DNA of 36,159 nt from Saccoglossus kowalevskii (GCF_000003605.2 NW_003132364.1:14279-50437); one strand, 5' to 3'; counted from the first letter of the stretch, positions 23,035 to 35,760 are shown. The notes: generated by a model not told the origin, from the sequence alone. Made by a program: numbers and translations.

Positions 23035-25066
23035 CTTGAAAACAGTCGTACGTATCAGTAGGAGAATCGTGTTATCTTATTCAACTAATGGCATCGCAGC
23101 CCGGCAATGAAACCTTATCCGGTTGTGTTATGAAATTGGATACATACACTATTACTATTGGAAAGCAGTTCGTCTTGCTTTAACGTTGTAATGTATTGTC
23201 ACGTGGTGGTAATAATCAGACTACAACATCGTTCCAAACATACACTACTTGGAGGTTAAACCTTTCGTGTAACAAAATACATCAAGCAATTTTGAAGACA
23301 ATCATTGTTTTTTAGCAGTGACTGGCAATGGAATTCTCCAGTACTAAACTATTTCGTACATTACAATGTACTTTGATTGTAATATAAAAAAGTAATCTGA
23401 AGATAATGAAGCAATCCAAACACTGATTTCTATCAAGTACACATGCAGGGTCGAGTTATTGAAAAGTTTGCACCCGGGAAGACGGTTGACTTGCTGTAAT
23501 TTCGTGTATTTGTCATGCTGGTATTTGTTCCGTTAGTTCATGAGATCTGAGACCCATTAGATTATATTGAAACCATTCTCAGTTGCGTCGCATGCCATAT
23601 ATATTCATATTGTCAGCCTTGTTATCTTCTAATTGTCTCAACGCATATATCTGCCCACGTATTGACATATTGGACTACAGACTGATAACACTGTAGGTTT
23701 GGAGCACAGCTCATTGCACCCAATCAAGCAATGAACATCAGAGGTACGCACGCTATATGTTGACTACTTAAACATATAACACCCGCTATTGTGATGTCAT
23801 TGACAACAGTAAGCAACATGACACGACTGACGATATCTATGTATTAACTGATTATGTTTTTTTTTCTTGAAATTATTTGCTATTCAACTTAAAAGTAAAT
23901 AAGATTGCCTACAACATGAAAAAGTCAATAGGTGACAAAATCACTCGCTACAGTATTAGTAGAGTTAATTATACGACATAATAGTAGCAATCGGCTCAAA
24001 TTATATGTTTCACACAACAATTATTTAACACAAAACTCTCGCGTGAGAAGTAGATGCACCTGATATAAACTATTATCTTTTTTTTTTCTTGAGACGTAAA
24101 AGATTTCGGATAACTCTTTTGAAATTACTGATTTCATGGAAGGAAAATTTGCACGTAGGGTTGAATCCTTCTTTGAAAGTGAAAGACGAGTAATCGAGTC
24201 CATTTCGATATCTACAAAGTGGCCACTGTGTTTAGTTAGTGTGTTTCGCGCGGGTTTTAATAAAACGTCATCTATAACTGAATTAAACAGGTCAGCTGTG
24301 TCTTGATATTGCCAGAATTTGAGGCCTCTTCCTTAATATTAATTTACTAATCAGAACCGAAGTATTATGGGTAATTCTGTGTCAACTCTTATGGGAAACG
24401 ACTGACACATATGATTCAGGAGACCTATGACGTAATGTGTTGCACGTGATACGCGTTACATGAAGTGAATCATGTAATGTCATTAGTAATTAATACACAA
24501 ACTATGAGATGCGTGAAAGCCATATACGGTCAACAGAAGCCAGGTTTTTATCGACCTCAAGTAACACATTTCCGAAAAGAAATTGGACATTGATTACAGT
24601 TCTGCAGCTGATGACGTGTACATACAAATATCGATTATTGTTAAACGATTGCAATTGACCGTTAATCACCGTAAACTTGAACTATGTCATTCATGTCAGC
24701 GAAACATAATTCGGTGGATAATATTTTTTTTATTGTAAACCAGTTTTGCTTTCTTCAATTTTCCACGAGACGAGATGTAATGGCAATGGTTATCTGGGAT
24801 AATTAATTTTAAAGTTAATAGTCGCTTAAAGCGCTTTCTATAATCACATTGAGCGGAGATATATTTTGAAACTCACATGTCTCGTCAATTTGGAACATAC
24901 CGTACTACGGCTACCCAGTCACTGACCCTGACAAATGCACGCTTACTTAAATATTATAACAGTTGTAACTTGGGGAGCAATTTGTTATCAGAGAATTTTG
25001 TCACTTGTGATTTACATTTATCCAGAGTTTTCATCTTCAATTACACACGACTATGAAATGCATCTT
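23035..25066. other. AT-rich DNA, nothing recognised
   Basis: One 60-codon minus-strand frame, poly(T) tracts at about 23859 and 24079, CACGTG at 23200 and 24443. No gene. Confidence 0.5.
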
Positions 25067-25094
25067 GTTGTCAAGCAACCTTAGCATAGCAATC
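25067..25094. promoter_or_regulatory. X-box-like site plus adjacent half site
   Basis: GTTGTCAAGCAACC (25067-25080) has both RFX half sites with imperfect centre, followed by ATAGCAATC (25086-25094), a further half site in the same orientation. Confidence 0.25.
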
Positions 25095-26539
25095 GTAACT
25101 AAGTAATACATTTAGTAATACGCTCATCGCGACCAATAGAGAATATTTAATTTATTCAAGATGCGTGACGTAATGGCATAATGCATCGTTATTCACACTC
25201 GACTAAAGAACACTGTCAGGAAAAGCTATTTATGATACCCTCTTCATTGATTAATATATAAAATAATGAATTATGGCGCCTGCTCAATGCCTGTTTGTCG
25301 TCCATGGCAACCCATTCAAAGGAACGTAATGTATGGTCTCTCATATGTCAATCAGTAAAGTGTTTGCGTCTTTTCGAAAACATGAGTAATATTGAGCCGG
25401 TATTATTCAGCTCCGGGACTAGGAATATGAAATGATTTGAACGTAACATGGGACATATTTGACAGTCTTTTTTCAATGTATTAATTAACCTGTTATGTCA
25501 ATTTAATGACGGACGCCATTACAAAACATCACCTGCACATTCGCACCTTCAGAATTCTTTCTCTTCCTACAACTAAAATCACATCTAAGTCAATGTTTCC
25601 CAAAAATCTACAATAACGAAAATATAGCGGTGGTTCATCGATGAAAAGCCGTGTCGGAAACTACTGTAAATAATTATTTTTTTCTTGATGATTTGCTATA
25701 TTATTATATCCACGTGACCTTGTCCAACAACAATATAACTCTTTGTTTATTTGCCAAGTAAATGTGAGTGGTATAAATAATTTCACAGTATAGAAACGAA
25801 TTATTTATTTCTTTTAAGATCCTGAAACGCTTCCTTCCCTGCTCTATTGCTCTATCGCCCGTAATTTGCGAACTTTTATTTTTGTTTAATTTTGCTATTC
25901 GTAGTCACGTGGTAAAATGATAAAATGATTTAATCATGGCATGTGTGCAGCTTGCATATGATTTTATCAGTGAATCAAGTTCTTTGCTACCGCCAATCGT
26001 CATTGACATGCAATTTATATAAATAATACATGGAGAAACTATGGGACAGTTTTGTAATTACACATAATATAACATCAGCATCAATAACCATGCCTGACAA
26101 AAGAGAATAATTCGCGTCTGAAACAGCGCAGTGGTTTACAATAAAGAAAGCTGTATGTGTAATATGAATAAAAAATAATTTGTAAATATAAAAATTGATG
26201 ACAAGTGTAGGTTCTAAAACACGTGACATTGCTTTTCCTTGATTCCTACAAAATTACGAACATAATTTAATATGTATTGTCATTCTTACTCACCATGAAC
26301 ACAAATATAATATTCGTGTATTTTAGTTATACTCGATATTGCTAGTATCTTACATTTGTAAATAATTTTACTGTCATCAAAACAATAGAAGGCTTACTGA
26401 ATTTGCTTATGTTTTTTACTCACAACTACCTCATATTTTATCAATTTCATTCACAATTGTCGCCCGTGTCTGACACATTTTCATCCGTTACAATTGCATG
26501 AACTCAGGCTGCTCACACGGCAAATCAAGTGTTACATCC

Positions 26540-26553
26540 GTCACCATGGCAAT
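26540..26553. promoter_or_regulatory. RFX/X-box-like site
   Basis: GTCACCATGGCAAT agrees with the RFX palindrome at most positions. A weaker relative, ATCACCATAGAAAC, lies at 26721-26734. Confidence 0.3.
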
Positions 26554-29500
26554 GTCGATGTTTCAAAATGATATGTGGTACATACGTGCATACATCCTTT
26601 CAACTTTTATATACTAAACAGCCTGTAACAGGTCTACACTCCCCGATAACATCAAAATACTCCCAAGGGACCTCGCAGGTGATGCGGTCATGATGGAAAG
26701 GAAGATTCTGAATATATATAATCACCATAGAAACGGTCAAGACGACCTTTCAAAGAATAGACCATTGTTTTAATGATCAGTAACGCTGATCTTCAAAAAA
26801 AAAAAACGTTTCCGAATACCAGTCTGTAAGTGTTAACTGAACATTCTAAGATTATGTCTCCTGGTTGTTGATTTCCTCATATCAAATGCATTTAGTTTTA
26901 ACTTTGTACATATTATGGATGTACTTGCACGTTCCAATCAGGTCACCACGCAGACGATGTTTAAATTCACTTAAACTTCATAGTTGAAAGTTTAGCCCAG
27001 GAACAAATGCAGAAAAAAGCGATGTTGTACATCTTTCTCATAGAGTGGTGACTAATCAGCATTATATATATTAAAATTGAGGCCACCCTAAACTTGTATT
27101 TAGTTGAAGTAGCATTGTAATCAAATAATTCACGAATCATATCAGCAATGCTATTTGACTTAACAATAGTCTCCACATGGGATCTCAACTTTTTCACATG
27201 TAATCTTCTCTGTTATCTTAGTTACCGGCGTTCCCGTCTTGCAAATCAACCAATCAGTTAACACGAACCAAGTTAAAAAAAATGTCACTTTCAGTTAATA
27301 TACACGAATAGGTAAGATGAGTCGAAGAAAATCATATTTTTTTTGCCTAATACGTTTACACATATTCTATATGCTATCGGAAAGAGCCTTTTCTCAAAAC
27401 GTCTGGATATTTTGCATACTAGTTACTTGGTACAATAGTATTTATCATTTACTATAATGATTTACCCAAATGAATGTCATGACATTTAGCTGGAGTTGCT
27501 ACTTTGTTGATCAGCCCTGTATCCTATCCAAGCTATTCTAAAGGTGTTTACAATCAGCAGTAGTGGAAATCTGGATAAAAAACTTTCTATCATTGCAAAC
27601 ATTATTTTGCGTCAATAATGTGATTGTTGTGATTTGTGTGTCCCTCTATGTTCTGGTTTTGTCACGTGTTGGAGAAGAAAACAATTAAAAGAACATGTTA
27701 TGTAGCAATCTTCCATGCTGAAACATGACTATATACTTTTCATGATTTATAGACTTTCCTAGATTATGATCATTTTCAGGTAGGTGATCATAGAATGCAA
27801 CGTAATTGATAAATTCTTTGCTTTCACATAAATTGAAACACCTCTTTTACATTTAATATCAATGTTGTACATATTATGGCCACGGAGATTCACCTCTGCG
27901 CATTTGAAGAGCAGTCCGTGCTTTCTTGAACAGCTGTTCATTAATGGCCAGCTGGCTCATGGATGCTGACTATGGCTTCGAGTTCCGTGCGCTTATTTAC
28001 CAAGAGTCGGCATTAGAATACATACAGTTAAGAGCAAGCTTATGAATAAACCGAATGTTAGTGCCGGTGCTGGTGACCTCATATTTACAAGTGTTATTTA
28101 CAGGAATCGTCAAGTTTACCTCGCACTCATGGGTGCAGTAACGCTGTCTGCAGCCAACATTAATCGTGGGTTCCTAGCTGTACCGAGTTTCACTTCCTCT
28201 CTTTCCTAGTTTAGCATTAACCCTTTGCTTATAGCCTCATTCTGGCTTGTAGCTGGACTCGCCTCTGGTAACCTCGATACAAAAGGGCAGCCAAGTGTAA
28301 CTATGCTTGTTGGTATCTTTTCTTTAATTTCTTGACAAATGTCTCATCTGGTTTTAATATCATAAACATTCCTCATGCAGCTTTGCTTTCATCTATAATG
28401 AACACTACAGATTTTTTTTTTCTTCGTTCTCTGTATATCATGTCTCCCATACTGAACTATGATTGAGTTCATTGGAAAGATAATCCACTTTATATTCAAG
28501 TTTGGATGGCTATTTTCACAGTGGACTTATTGCATGTCACGTGGTACTATTGAATCCAACTATCCGCCTCATCGTTACAGGACAGAAATTTAAAGTCAGC
28601 ATGGAACAATGTATCACATGATGCTACATGAATTACACGTAACAAGCAGTCGGCATAAATCTAACTAAATGTGTTATAGCGCTAAATATGTACTTTTTGA
28701 CACATGTAAAGTGATGCTGTGAGTCAACACTTTTCAATTACAACGCTTGCAAAATACTAGTAAATCTGTCAGGATTATTCTCCAGTGTGAACTTAAATCA
28801 CTTTCAAATGATATGCTGAAGTCTTTGAAACGGGTTATCATGTAAAAAGCGTGCCGACTTCCACAAGGCATTTACTTATGTCGTCATATCTTTCTACTAT
28901 TATCATGCCACTTGAGTGCAAATGCATAACTATCACACACGTCAGAGGTTAAATAAGTGTGTTTCTATTCCCCCAGCGAAATTTTGGTAATTCAAATGTT
29001 TTGTTTCTCTGCAGCTGTCATGATGTTAAATGCACTGTATATTTTCTTTATGTAGCAGCTCTAGTTGCTCCAAGGCTAGTCACCTTTATGGCCGTCATCA
29101 TATGCTTACACTGTAAATAAACAAATACTAATAACACTTGTTAGCTTGTTTTATCCATTCAGTGGGATAGCTGAGAGATCGAATTGGGGATAACCGACAA
29201 TAATGATTACTGTCAAAAATGATCGATTAATTAACTAACTACCATTAGTTAATGGTGTCTACATACATATAGTATAATGTTTAACCTTGACACAGGGTAA
29301 GCAGATTAATAGTATAAATACGGTATTTGTATTTGCTCTCAATTGATATGTGTTTTGAATACATGATGTATAATCTCATTTGGAAATCTATACATACCAT
29401 GAACTCGGCCGACAATTTGTAATGTGTACTTGCATATGCTACAACCTAAGGCGGACACCTGATACCAAACATATCTATGATAATACAACATCTATAATGT

Positions 29501-29879
29501 ACAAGTTCTATTTGCTCCAAGTTTGTCTCATGAGCCTCGTGGGAAACCATTGTCAGCCAGCTGTGTCGATGTGTACACGGTATACCTTGTTAAACTTTCT
29601 TATTTGTGACATGCCTGTAGATGTTAATAACATTAATTATAATGTATTTCAATGCACTGCACACTGCGAGTATCTAGTAGCCATTTAATTGGACAGACGT
29701 AATTACTATCTGAGTTTGAAATGGTACATATGTCATTGATATTGCTGAGTGTAAGACCATTAATTCTGGCGAGGAGATATCATAATAATGTAATGCGTTT
29801 TACCAAAATTGACAACACGTGACTGGGATTGTCCAGTGTCGTCTGTCGTTCATAGTCCATCGGCGTCAACTTTAAATTT

Positions 29880-30250
29880 GTTTGACTTCTTCTTGATAAA
29901 ATAATTTATATATTTGTACTTTGGGTGGACCTCTCTTATCTTCAAATCTTCAATTTTTACCACTTTTTTGTCATTTCAATTAAAAATGCTACTTCGATAT
30001 TTTATATGTAGACACCTCGAGAGTTCCCTTTGTGACGATTTCTTAAATTCTATATGAATATTCTTGATATAAAATGTTATATTTGATTTCCTCATAGTTA
30101 GTCCGATTGCATGCTTCGATATTCTGTATGGGTGGACCTCTGACAGATTTGTCCATTTTATGATAAAAAGTTTAGTTTTCTAATTTTTGTGAATATTTTT
30201 GTAATTTTTGATAAAAATAAATCACTTCGAGTACTAGTAGACCTTAGTCA
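29880..30250. repeat. Degenerate ~85-122-bp tandem repeat, about 4 copies
   Basis: GGGTGGACCTCT occurs exactly at 29923 and 30130, and weaker forms end at about 30018 and 30246. CTTCGATATT precedes two of them (29992 and 30114, 122 bp apart), and each copy is accompanied by a TTGATAAAA-like segment. Copies are strongly diverged, so borders are uncertain. Confidence 0.5.
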
Positions 30251-30434
30251 GATGTCTTCATTTTGTGTTGATACCTACAATTGTAAATTTCAGTTATTTT
30301 GGGTAAAAAAAAATATGTTCAACTGTTTAACTATACAGCGGAGTGATATCAGCCTGCTTGTTTCCTCTTGTATAGACTTAAAGTCACCCAATCATCAATT
30401 CAACTACGTCATCTCACGTGTTGTTAATAAATTA

Positions 30435-30830
30435 AGTTAATGCATAGATATGTGGTCTAATGCAAATATGCAAATATGACCTATGGTGACACAATACACT
30501 TTACTGAAGCAGTTAAATAAAGATTAATACAATCATTATTGCAATAATAATATTGCATTTAACTAGTTATTCTGTATTAGAAAGAAATAGTTAAAACATT
30601 TTATTCTTAATTAGTGGTATTAAGTAGTTATACATGGATGAACCAATCGATTTCGTTATATTAATATCGTGATTCATGTTTCATTAGTTAATTAATCAAG
30701 TATACTCATTTTAATTATATCTAGGTAATTACATTTCCATGTTTTATTTGTATTCATAGCGCGTCATGCGCCATGGGCGCGCACGGGTGCACAATGAGTC
30801 AGTCTGCCGGGAAATATTTATTTTGCAAAG
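30435..30830. promoter_or_regulatory. Motif-dense regulatory-like segment
   Basis: Contains two abutting perfect octamers ATGCAAATATGCAAAT (30460-30475), a 14-bp palindrome ATTATTGCAATAAT (30535-30548) with a C/EBP-like core, several TAATTA homeodomain-type sites (about 30680-30730), a GC-rich hairpin GCGCCATGGGCGC (30768-30780) and an AP-1 site TGAGTCA (30795-30801). Such clustering is typical of enhancers, but conservation is what would prove it. Confidence 0.3.
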
Positions 30831-32319
30831 CATGTTAATTTATACAGCTATTTGTATGGCATTTCGTCAGGCAAATGTTATATTACGATGTATGTTCATA
30901 CTAACTATCTAACATAACAAACATAACTAGATGTGCATGACATTTTGTCATCTATGAATTGTCAGTGTTATTTATATTCCCAAGTACTCGATCATGATTA
31001 CAAAGGCTTTCAATTGATTAACGTTACCATTTTGACATTGCAACCAATTCTGAATACATGTCTATATAAATGGCATGTCGATGTGTCACATAAAATCTCG
31101 TCACGTTATTTAGTTAAGGGCCCGGCGCTTAACCCCAGATCAGTGTCTACCGCAAATCAGCTTACAGTAAAACCCATGCTGCGATTTTATTCTCATCCAG
31201 GTTCAATCTTGTATCTTATCGTCCAACTGAGTGGACTATGTCGCTCGGCGGGAATAAACACACTAAATCAGTATTTGACGTCATTAGCGGTAAAAACAAA
31301 TGTTCGTAACTGTGATGTTGAAAGCAATTAGAGCATATCAGGGTATCCAGCCCGTCCTATGATAACATTTACCAATTAACCAGTTATTTCAAGTTGCCGT
31401 GAAAAGGGGGCATGAACTTTGTATGATGTTAATCACTATAATTTAAATCGCTTCACTATTGAAGTCGCCATTTTGCAATGATCCGCACAGCAGGCCCGTG
31501 TGACAATATGTTTGTTATGATCCAATTTCATTTTCACTTATCAATGATGATCACGTGACCTTGATGCTTGATACAGCTAGTAAGTACATCGGATGAACTT
31601 ATAGTACTAGAGATTATAAAGTGTACGAGTGATAAGCAGATTTGTTATTTACTATAGGTATTTAGTAATACTGCAATGATTATTTCACTGTTCGGGCACC
31701 AAGCAACATATGCGACAACGTGGGATAGACGAGACAACTAACTGTGACGACGGGTGACTAGTTGTCTGAAACCCCGACCTGACGCTATTTCTGGGGACCC
31801 TGTCGGACCCTTCTTGACGATTTCAATATCTATATTTCATTTTTATGTAATGTTACACTTGTAAAGGTAACAAAATATACAATTTTAGTTGTGAGAAAAC
31901 AATGCATACAATCATTGTTGGCTCATGTTCGTGCTATCAACATTCCATGGTTGGTTAATTTTAACAGCCCTTTAACCAATGAAAGGTATTTCGAAAAAAG
32001 ACAATTTTCTCACAAAATTTTAGTTTGATTTACGGTTACTAAATAATGTCAGTTGACGAGAGTGAACATTTATGTGGTATCGTAGAAATAATAACATTGT
32101 TCCAAAGTCTAATAAAGCACATGTGTAAATATTTGTAAATGGAAATAAACCATGTCTAATCGAATCGTGATGTCTTTTTCAATTCGCATGACCAGAGCTT
32201 ACTGTATAATGGTGAAACAACTATTTTCCAATATAGTTATTCGCCCTCGTCTTATTGAAAAACCCACATGATACGCTGTGGCAATTTTATGAAATATTAA
32301 CGTGATTGGAAATATGTTA
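30831..32319. other. Intergenic or intronic DNA with a 132-codon open frame
   Basis: The frame at 30933-31331 (plus) is the longest outside repeats. Its start ATG lacks any recognisable context, no domain or signal peptide is visible, and a frame this long is expected about once by chance in DNA of this size and composition. CACGTG lies at 31552. Confidence 0.45.
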
Positions 32320-32490
32320 CTGTGTTGACTAGACGGGCATCAACATTGGGAACAACACCGCTGTGTTGAAGCGACAACATCAACACTGCGAACAACACCG
32401 CTGTGTTGAAGTGACGGGCATCAACACTGGGAACAACACCGCTGTGTTAAAGTGACGGACATCAACACTGGGAACAACATTAACATTCAG
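32320..32490. repeat. 41-bp minisatellite, about 4 copies, hairpin in each
   Basis: Units start at 32332, 32373, 32413 and 32454 (one is 40 bp) and begin GACGGGCATCAACACTGGGA. A partial unit precedes the first. Three consecutive units hold CAACACCGCTGTGTTG or a near match, a 6-bp stem with a 4-nt loop. Confidence 0.93.
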
Positions 32491-32868
32491 AACAAAAAAT
32501 AACTTTCCTATTTAAATTCTCCTTCTCGTCTATTAAATAAACCCTGTCAATAGAATGATGTGCGTGCAAATAATGTATTGCCCATGTCCTCAGTCATATC
32601 AACCGATGCTGTCTTCACTAGCTATGATGGTACTATCCGTACAACCAGTATTTTGTTTTTGTCAATGAAATGTACCACATCACATGTTAAATAAGTTAAA
32701 CATTTCGGATTAGTTTATAAGCCCAGTAATACCTTACAACGTCACCGTTCACATGTACAACTTAAAACAGTTATTATTACAGTTGATTTTCTGTATTCCT
32801 AGTAACAAGCTAACTCAATAATAGTCCCTTTCTAAGCGATTGGTGCGCAACATTTATTTTGTTTAATG
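32491..32868. other. AT-rich DNA, nothing recognised
   Basis: No frame, RNA gene or repeat recognised between the 41-bp array and the open frame at 32869. Confidence 0.5.
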
Positions 32869-33102
32869 TTATGGTTTTATATATTTGAATAATACAATCA
32901 TTTGCATCATTATTTTGCACTTGTTGTCTCTCTTCAGCAACACTAATACAAATTGTTGTAAAATGATCTGTTCTGGCCTCTCACTACGCGAGTATGATGC
33001 TTTTTGGCGTCTGAGCATGTCTTCAAAATTACCGCTCCAGGGCCGACCTATGATTTGCCCCGGCGTTATGATTTCTACAGGATTTGCGCCGTTTTTGTTT
33101 GA
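32869..33102 (-). pseudogene. Possible exon or element-derived coding fragment
   Basis: The minus strand is open for 77 codons between a TAA at 33105-33103 and a TAA ending at 32869, with no ATG in the first 27 codons, so it would have to be an exon or a broken copy. The peptide is varied and protein-like, for example NPVEIITPGQIIGRPW and later RSERPEQIILQQFVL, and the DNA is GC-richer than its surroundings. I do not recognise a family. The plus strand of the same stretch is also open for 73 codons (32885-33106). Just upstream on the minus strand, 33190-33177 is a GGGAATTGAGTCCC block resembling a decayed tRNA T-arm, so the whole GC-rich patch (about 32950-33240) could instead be a SINE-like or other dispersed element. 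Confidence 0.2.
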
Positions 33103-33378
33103 TTAAAGCAGGGGAGTCCTCACAAGCGTCTACCCATGAGCCTTTGCGTTTTTAGCGTGTGTTGTTATCGCTGCTTGGGACTCAATTCCCGCGCGTGTGC
33201 AGGTGACGACCCTCCCGCTTTAAAGTATTGTAAGTCGATCGATAGTTTTTATGAAAATAATGCTTGGATAAAATAGAATTTTGGACATTGTTTATTGTTG
33301 AACAATCTCGAAGCTACCCTTCTCTACCTAGTGGTTTTTGAATGATGGCGGTGACTGTAATGATTATCCTTCCTTCAG

Positions 33379-33592
33379 CTCCCAGAAACGTACCGAGCGT
33401 CCGTTTTTCCATACCCTCCCGCATCCCAACTACCTCAGAACGAAGTCATGGCGTTTAAGATTTTTTAGTAAATTTCGAAAAAAATGTCTCACTGCTGACA
33501 GAGAAAGCATATGCAAACACGCTTGTAAATTATTTTACAGCTGAAGTATCTTCCCGATCGCAGCGGTGTATTTATGATTAATACTCAATAAA
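33379..33592 (+). other. Candidate 3' terminal exon (unproven)
   Basis: A good acceptor (TTATCCTTCCTTCAG ending at 33378) opens into a frame that runs 55 codons to TGA at 33542-33544, followed 42 bp later by AATAAA (33587-33592). The order of pyrimidine tract, open frame, stop and poly(A) signal is what a last exon shows. The encoded stretch is basic (for example RLRFFSKFRKK) and contains several cysteines near its end; no family is recognised. A 68-codon frame with its own ATG (33338) covers the same DNA, so it could also be a single-exon frame or chance. Confidence 0.18.
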
Positions 33593-33599
33593 CATTCAC

Positions 33600-35760
33600 A
33601 TTCACATTTGAATTTCTAAAAGGTAATTACTTCTAACACTACATTAAAACTGAGCCGGGTTCAATGTTTGAAGTCACCCCGGAGTGGCTAAGATAAGACG
33701 GACGTGGATCATTCACTATTCACAGATATATTAACATTTCACGTGAATTAAAAAAAAATAGATTCATGATCATCGAACCATATGATATTAATTAATTTCC
33801 TATCGCACCGCACGTGGTAAAGACGTGACACTATTAGCCAGGCACTAAATTATTACACAGCATATTCGTTTCAGCAATACGTGTAATAAGACAGGAGGTC
33901 TTATAAAGTAGCGAGGTAAAACACATGTGTATCATCGATATTGTTATGCTATGTTGTTTCAGGTTCTCGCTCCTCATTAATGTCAGACTAACTTCATCGT
34001 ATCGTGTTATGCACATGTTGTTTAAATTCAAAAGGTTTCATATCACCGTATAATACATAAACAAGAATATAATTTTAATTACTAAGTCTAAAAAAAAAAA
34101 CACAAGAAAAAAGCATATTAATATCTGATAACAAAATAATTACATTTTTGGTTATTAAAAGTGCTGTCTTTTTTTATAGTAAATTATGTCGTAAAACGCG
34201 AGAATGGAAATATAAATCATCTTTCCTATGGCTGATACGCCTTACAATAAAACCTGTCAGTTACGAAGAGGAGATAAAAACACCAAGTTGATAAGAGTAT
34301 ATTTCCACACTTGTGTTGTTATTTACACTAAAGTAGATATAAAATGCTTCTGAGTAAAGAATTGTCATATCAAACACGTGACTATGTAATATGCAAATTT
34401 ACCTGTTACGATCATTTAAACTGCGACTTTAATTTAGTAATGATTATCATGGTTATTATGACATAGGCTGAGGTTCAAAATCCGACAATTCGCGGATTCC
34501 CAAATATCTGAAATAAATTTTCATGAAAATTTCTTTATGTAATCACAGTAGCACAGACAGTACCGGAAAATAAAACTGAAAAATGTATACTAGTATTTAA
34601 ATATTCAAGTCTTAATTCCAAGTTAATGAAATAGGTTAATTTTCGACTGAGTTGTGTTGTACGCTTGATATGAAAGATTTTGGTAGGCTCCCGGGATTTG
34701 TGTCATGCCAAACATGGCGATGTACCTTAGCAAACCTAACCACAATGAAGTTTTAAAAAACACGCTAGAATTAATTTGCGTTACACAATAGTGTTCCCGA
34801 TAGAGTTAATCCGTGTACTGCTCCCGGTTGTTTCTGATGTGTATTTAACATCGCACTAGATACTGACCTTACATGCTAAGGTCGTCCTGGGGTACACTCA
34901 AGTCATTACGTTGTGATTAATTATGCAGTATAGCATTTACTATTTTACAGATTGAGTTATCAACGATTTATACGAGATTACAATATCTCATTAGCAAATA
35001 TATAGTTTACATATAGGAATAAATTCACAAGTCCAATCCATTCCATAATATATACAGCATCAATATTAGTCATTTATGAACTGGATACATCTTTTGTGGC
35101 CCGAGGTCATACGACGGATCGCTCAAGCATGCGTGGGTGCGTTAGCTATGTACTTTACAGGACCGATTAAATAGTTACTAACTAATGATGTTACATGTAT
35201 CTCGATTAATATTTATACGTGCACAGTGCGAGTTGATATGTCTGTGCTTCACGTCATGGCACCAATAAGACCAATATTGCAACTCTTTCAATGTAAAATC
35301 TCCAGTATGACTCCAATCAGAACGCATAGTCTCCATAATGTTTTTTGTATTTTTACCCGACAGCTAGTTGTAGCTATTGTGATCGAGGTTTTAAAAAAGC
35401 AATTCCCACAACATATTGTGTTACGAGATTTCTACCCAAAATATGGATATGCTACACACGCGTATTGAAGAAGTGTATTGTCAAATTATTAAAATAAACT
35501 CTGAGAGGCACTCAATAGTTTTCACCAATTGTTAGCCCATAAGTTGTTTGTAAGACAAGGCCACTTTTCATGAAAATTACTTTATACTTTATTTATGTCC
35601 ATTGTGTCAATCTAAATTAAACTTGAGATTATATTATCAATGAATAGGTATTTGCCAAATCACACAATATTTGTAAAAATACATTGCAAATTATGAGCGT
35701 GAGAGTAATTTGTTCAAATTAAAAGTATGTGTTCACACAGTTATTTATCAATATACAGGT
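33600..35760. other. AT-rich DNA, no gene recognised
   Basis: Frames of 65-80 codons only (33834-34031 minus, 35226-35468 plus), without domains. CACGTG at 33740, 33811 and 34375. Confidence 0.5.

Larger units (their letters stand above)
25095..30434. other. Gene-poor AT-rich DNA
   Basis: No gene can be supported. Frames of 60-102 codons (for example 29380-29688 plus) lack domains and splice context. Items of note are an RFX-like site at 26540, a slightly GC-richer exon-like patch at 28080-28300, degenerate repeats at 29880-30250, and CACGTG at 25711, 25906, 26220, 27663, 28538, 29816 and 30415. Confidence 0.45.

Noticed and set aside
30933-31331. 132-codon plus-strand frame
   Set aside because: Longest non-repeat frame, but no domain or context; a frame this long is near chance expectation in 36 kb of AT-rich DNA read six ways.
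33655-33720. tRNA-like A and B box fragments near GGGTTCAATG and GTGGCTAAG
   Set aside because: The boxes are in the wrong order and no cloverleaf can be drawn.
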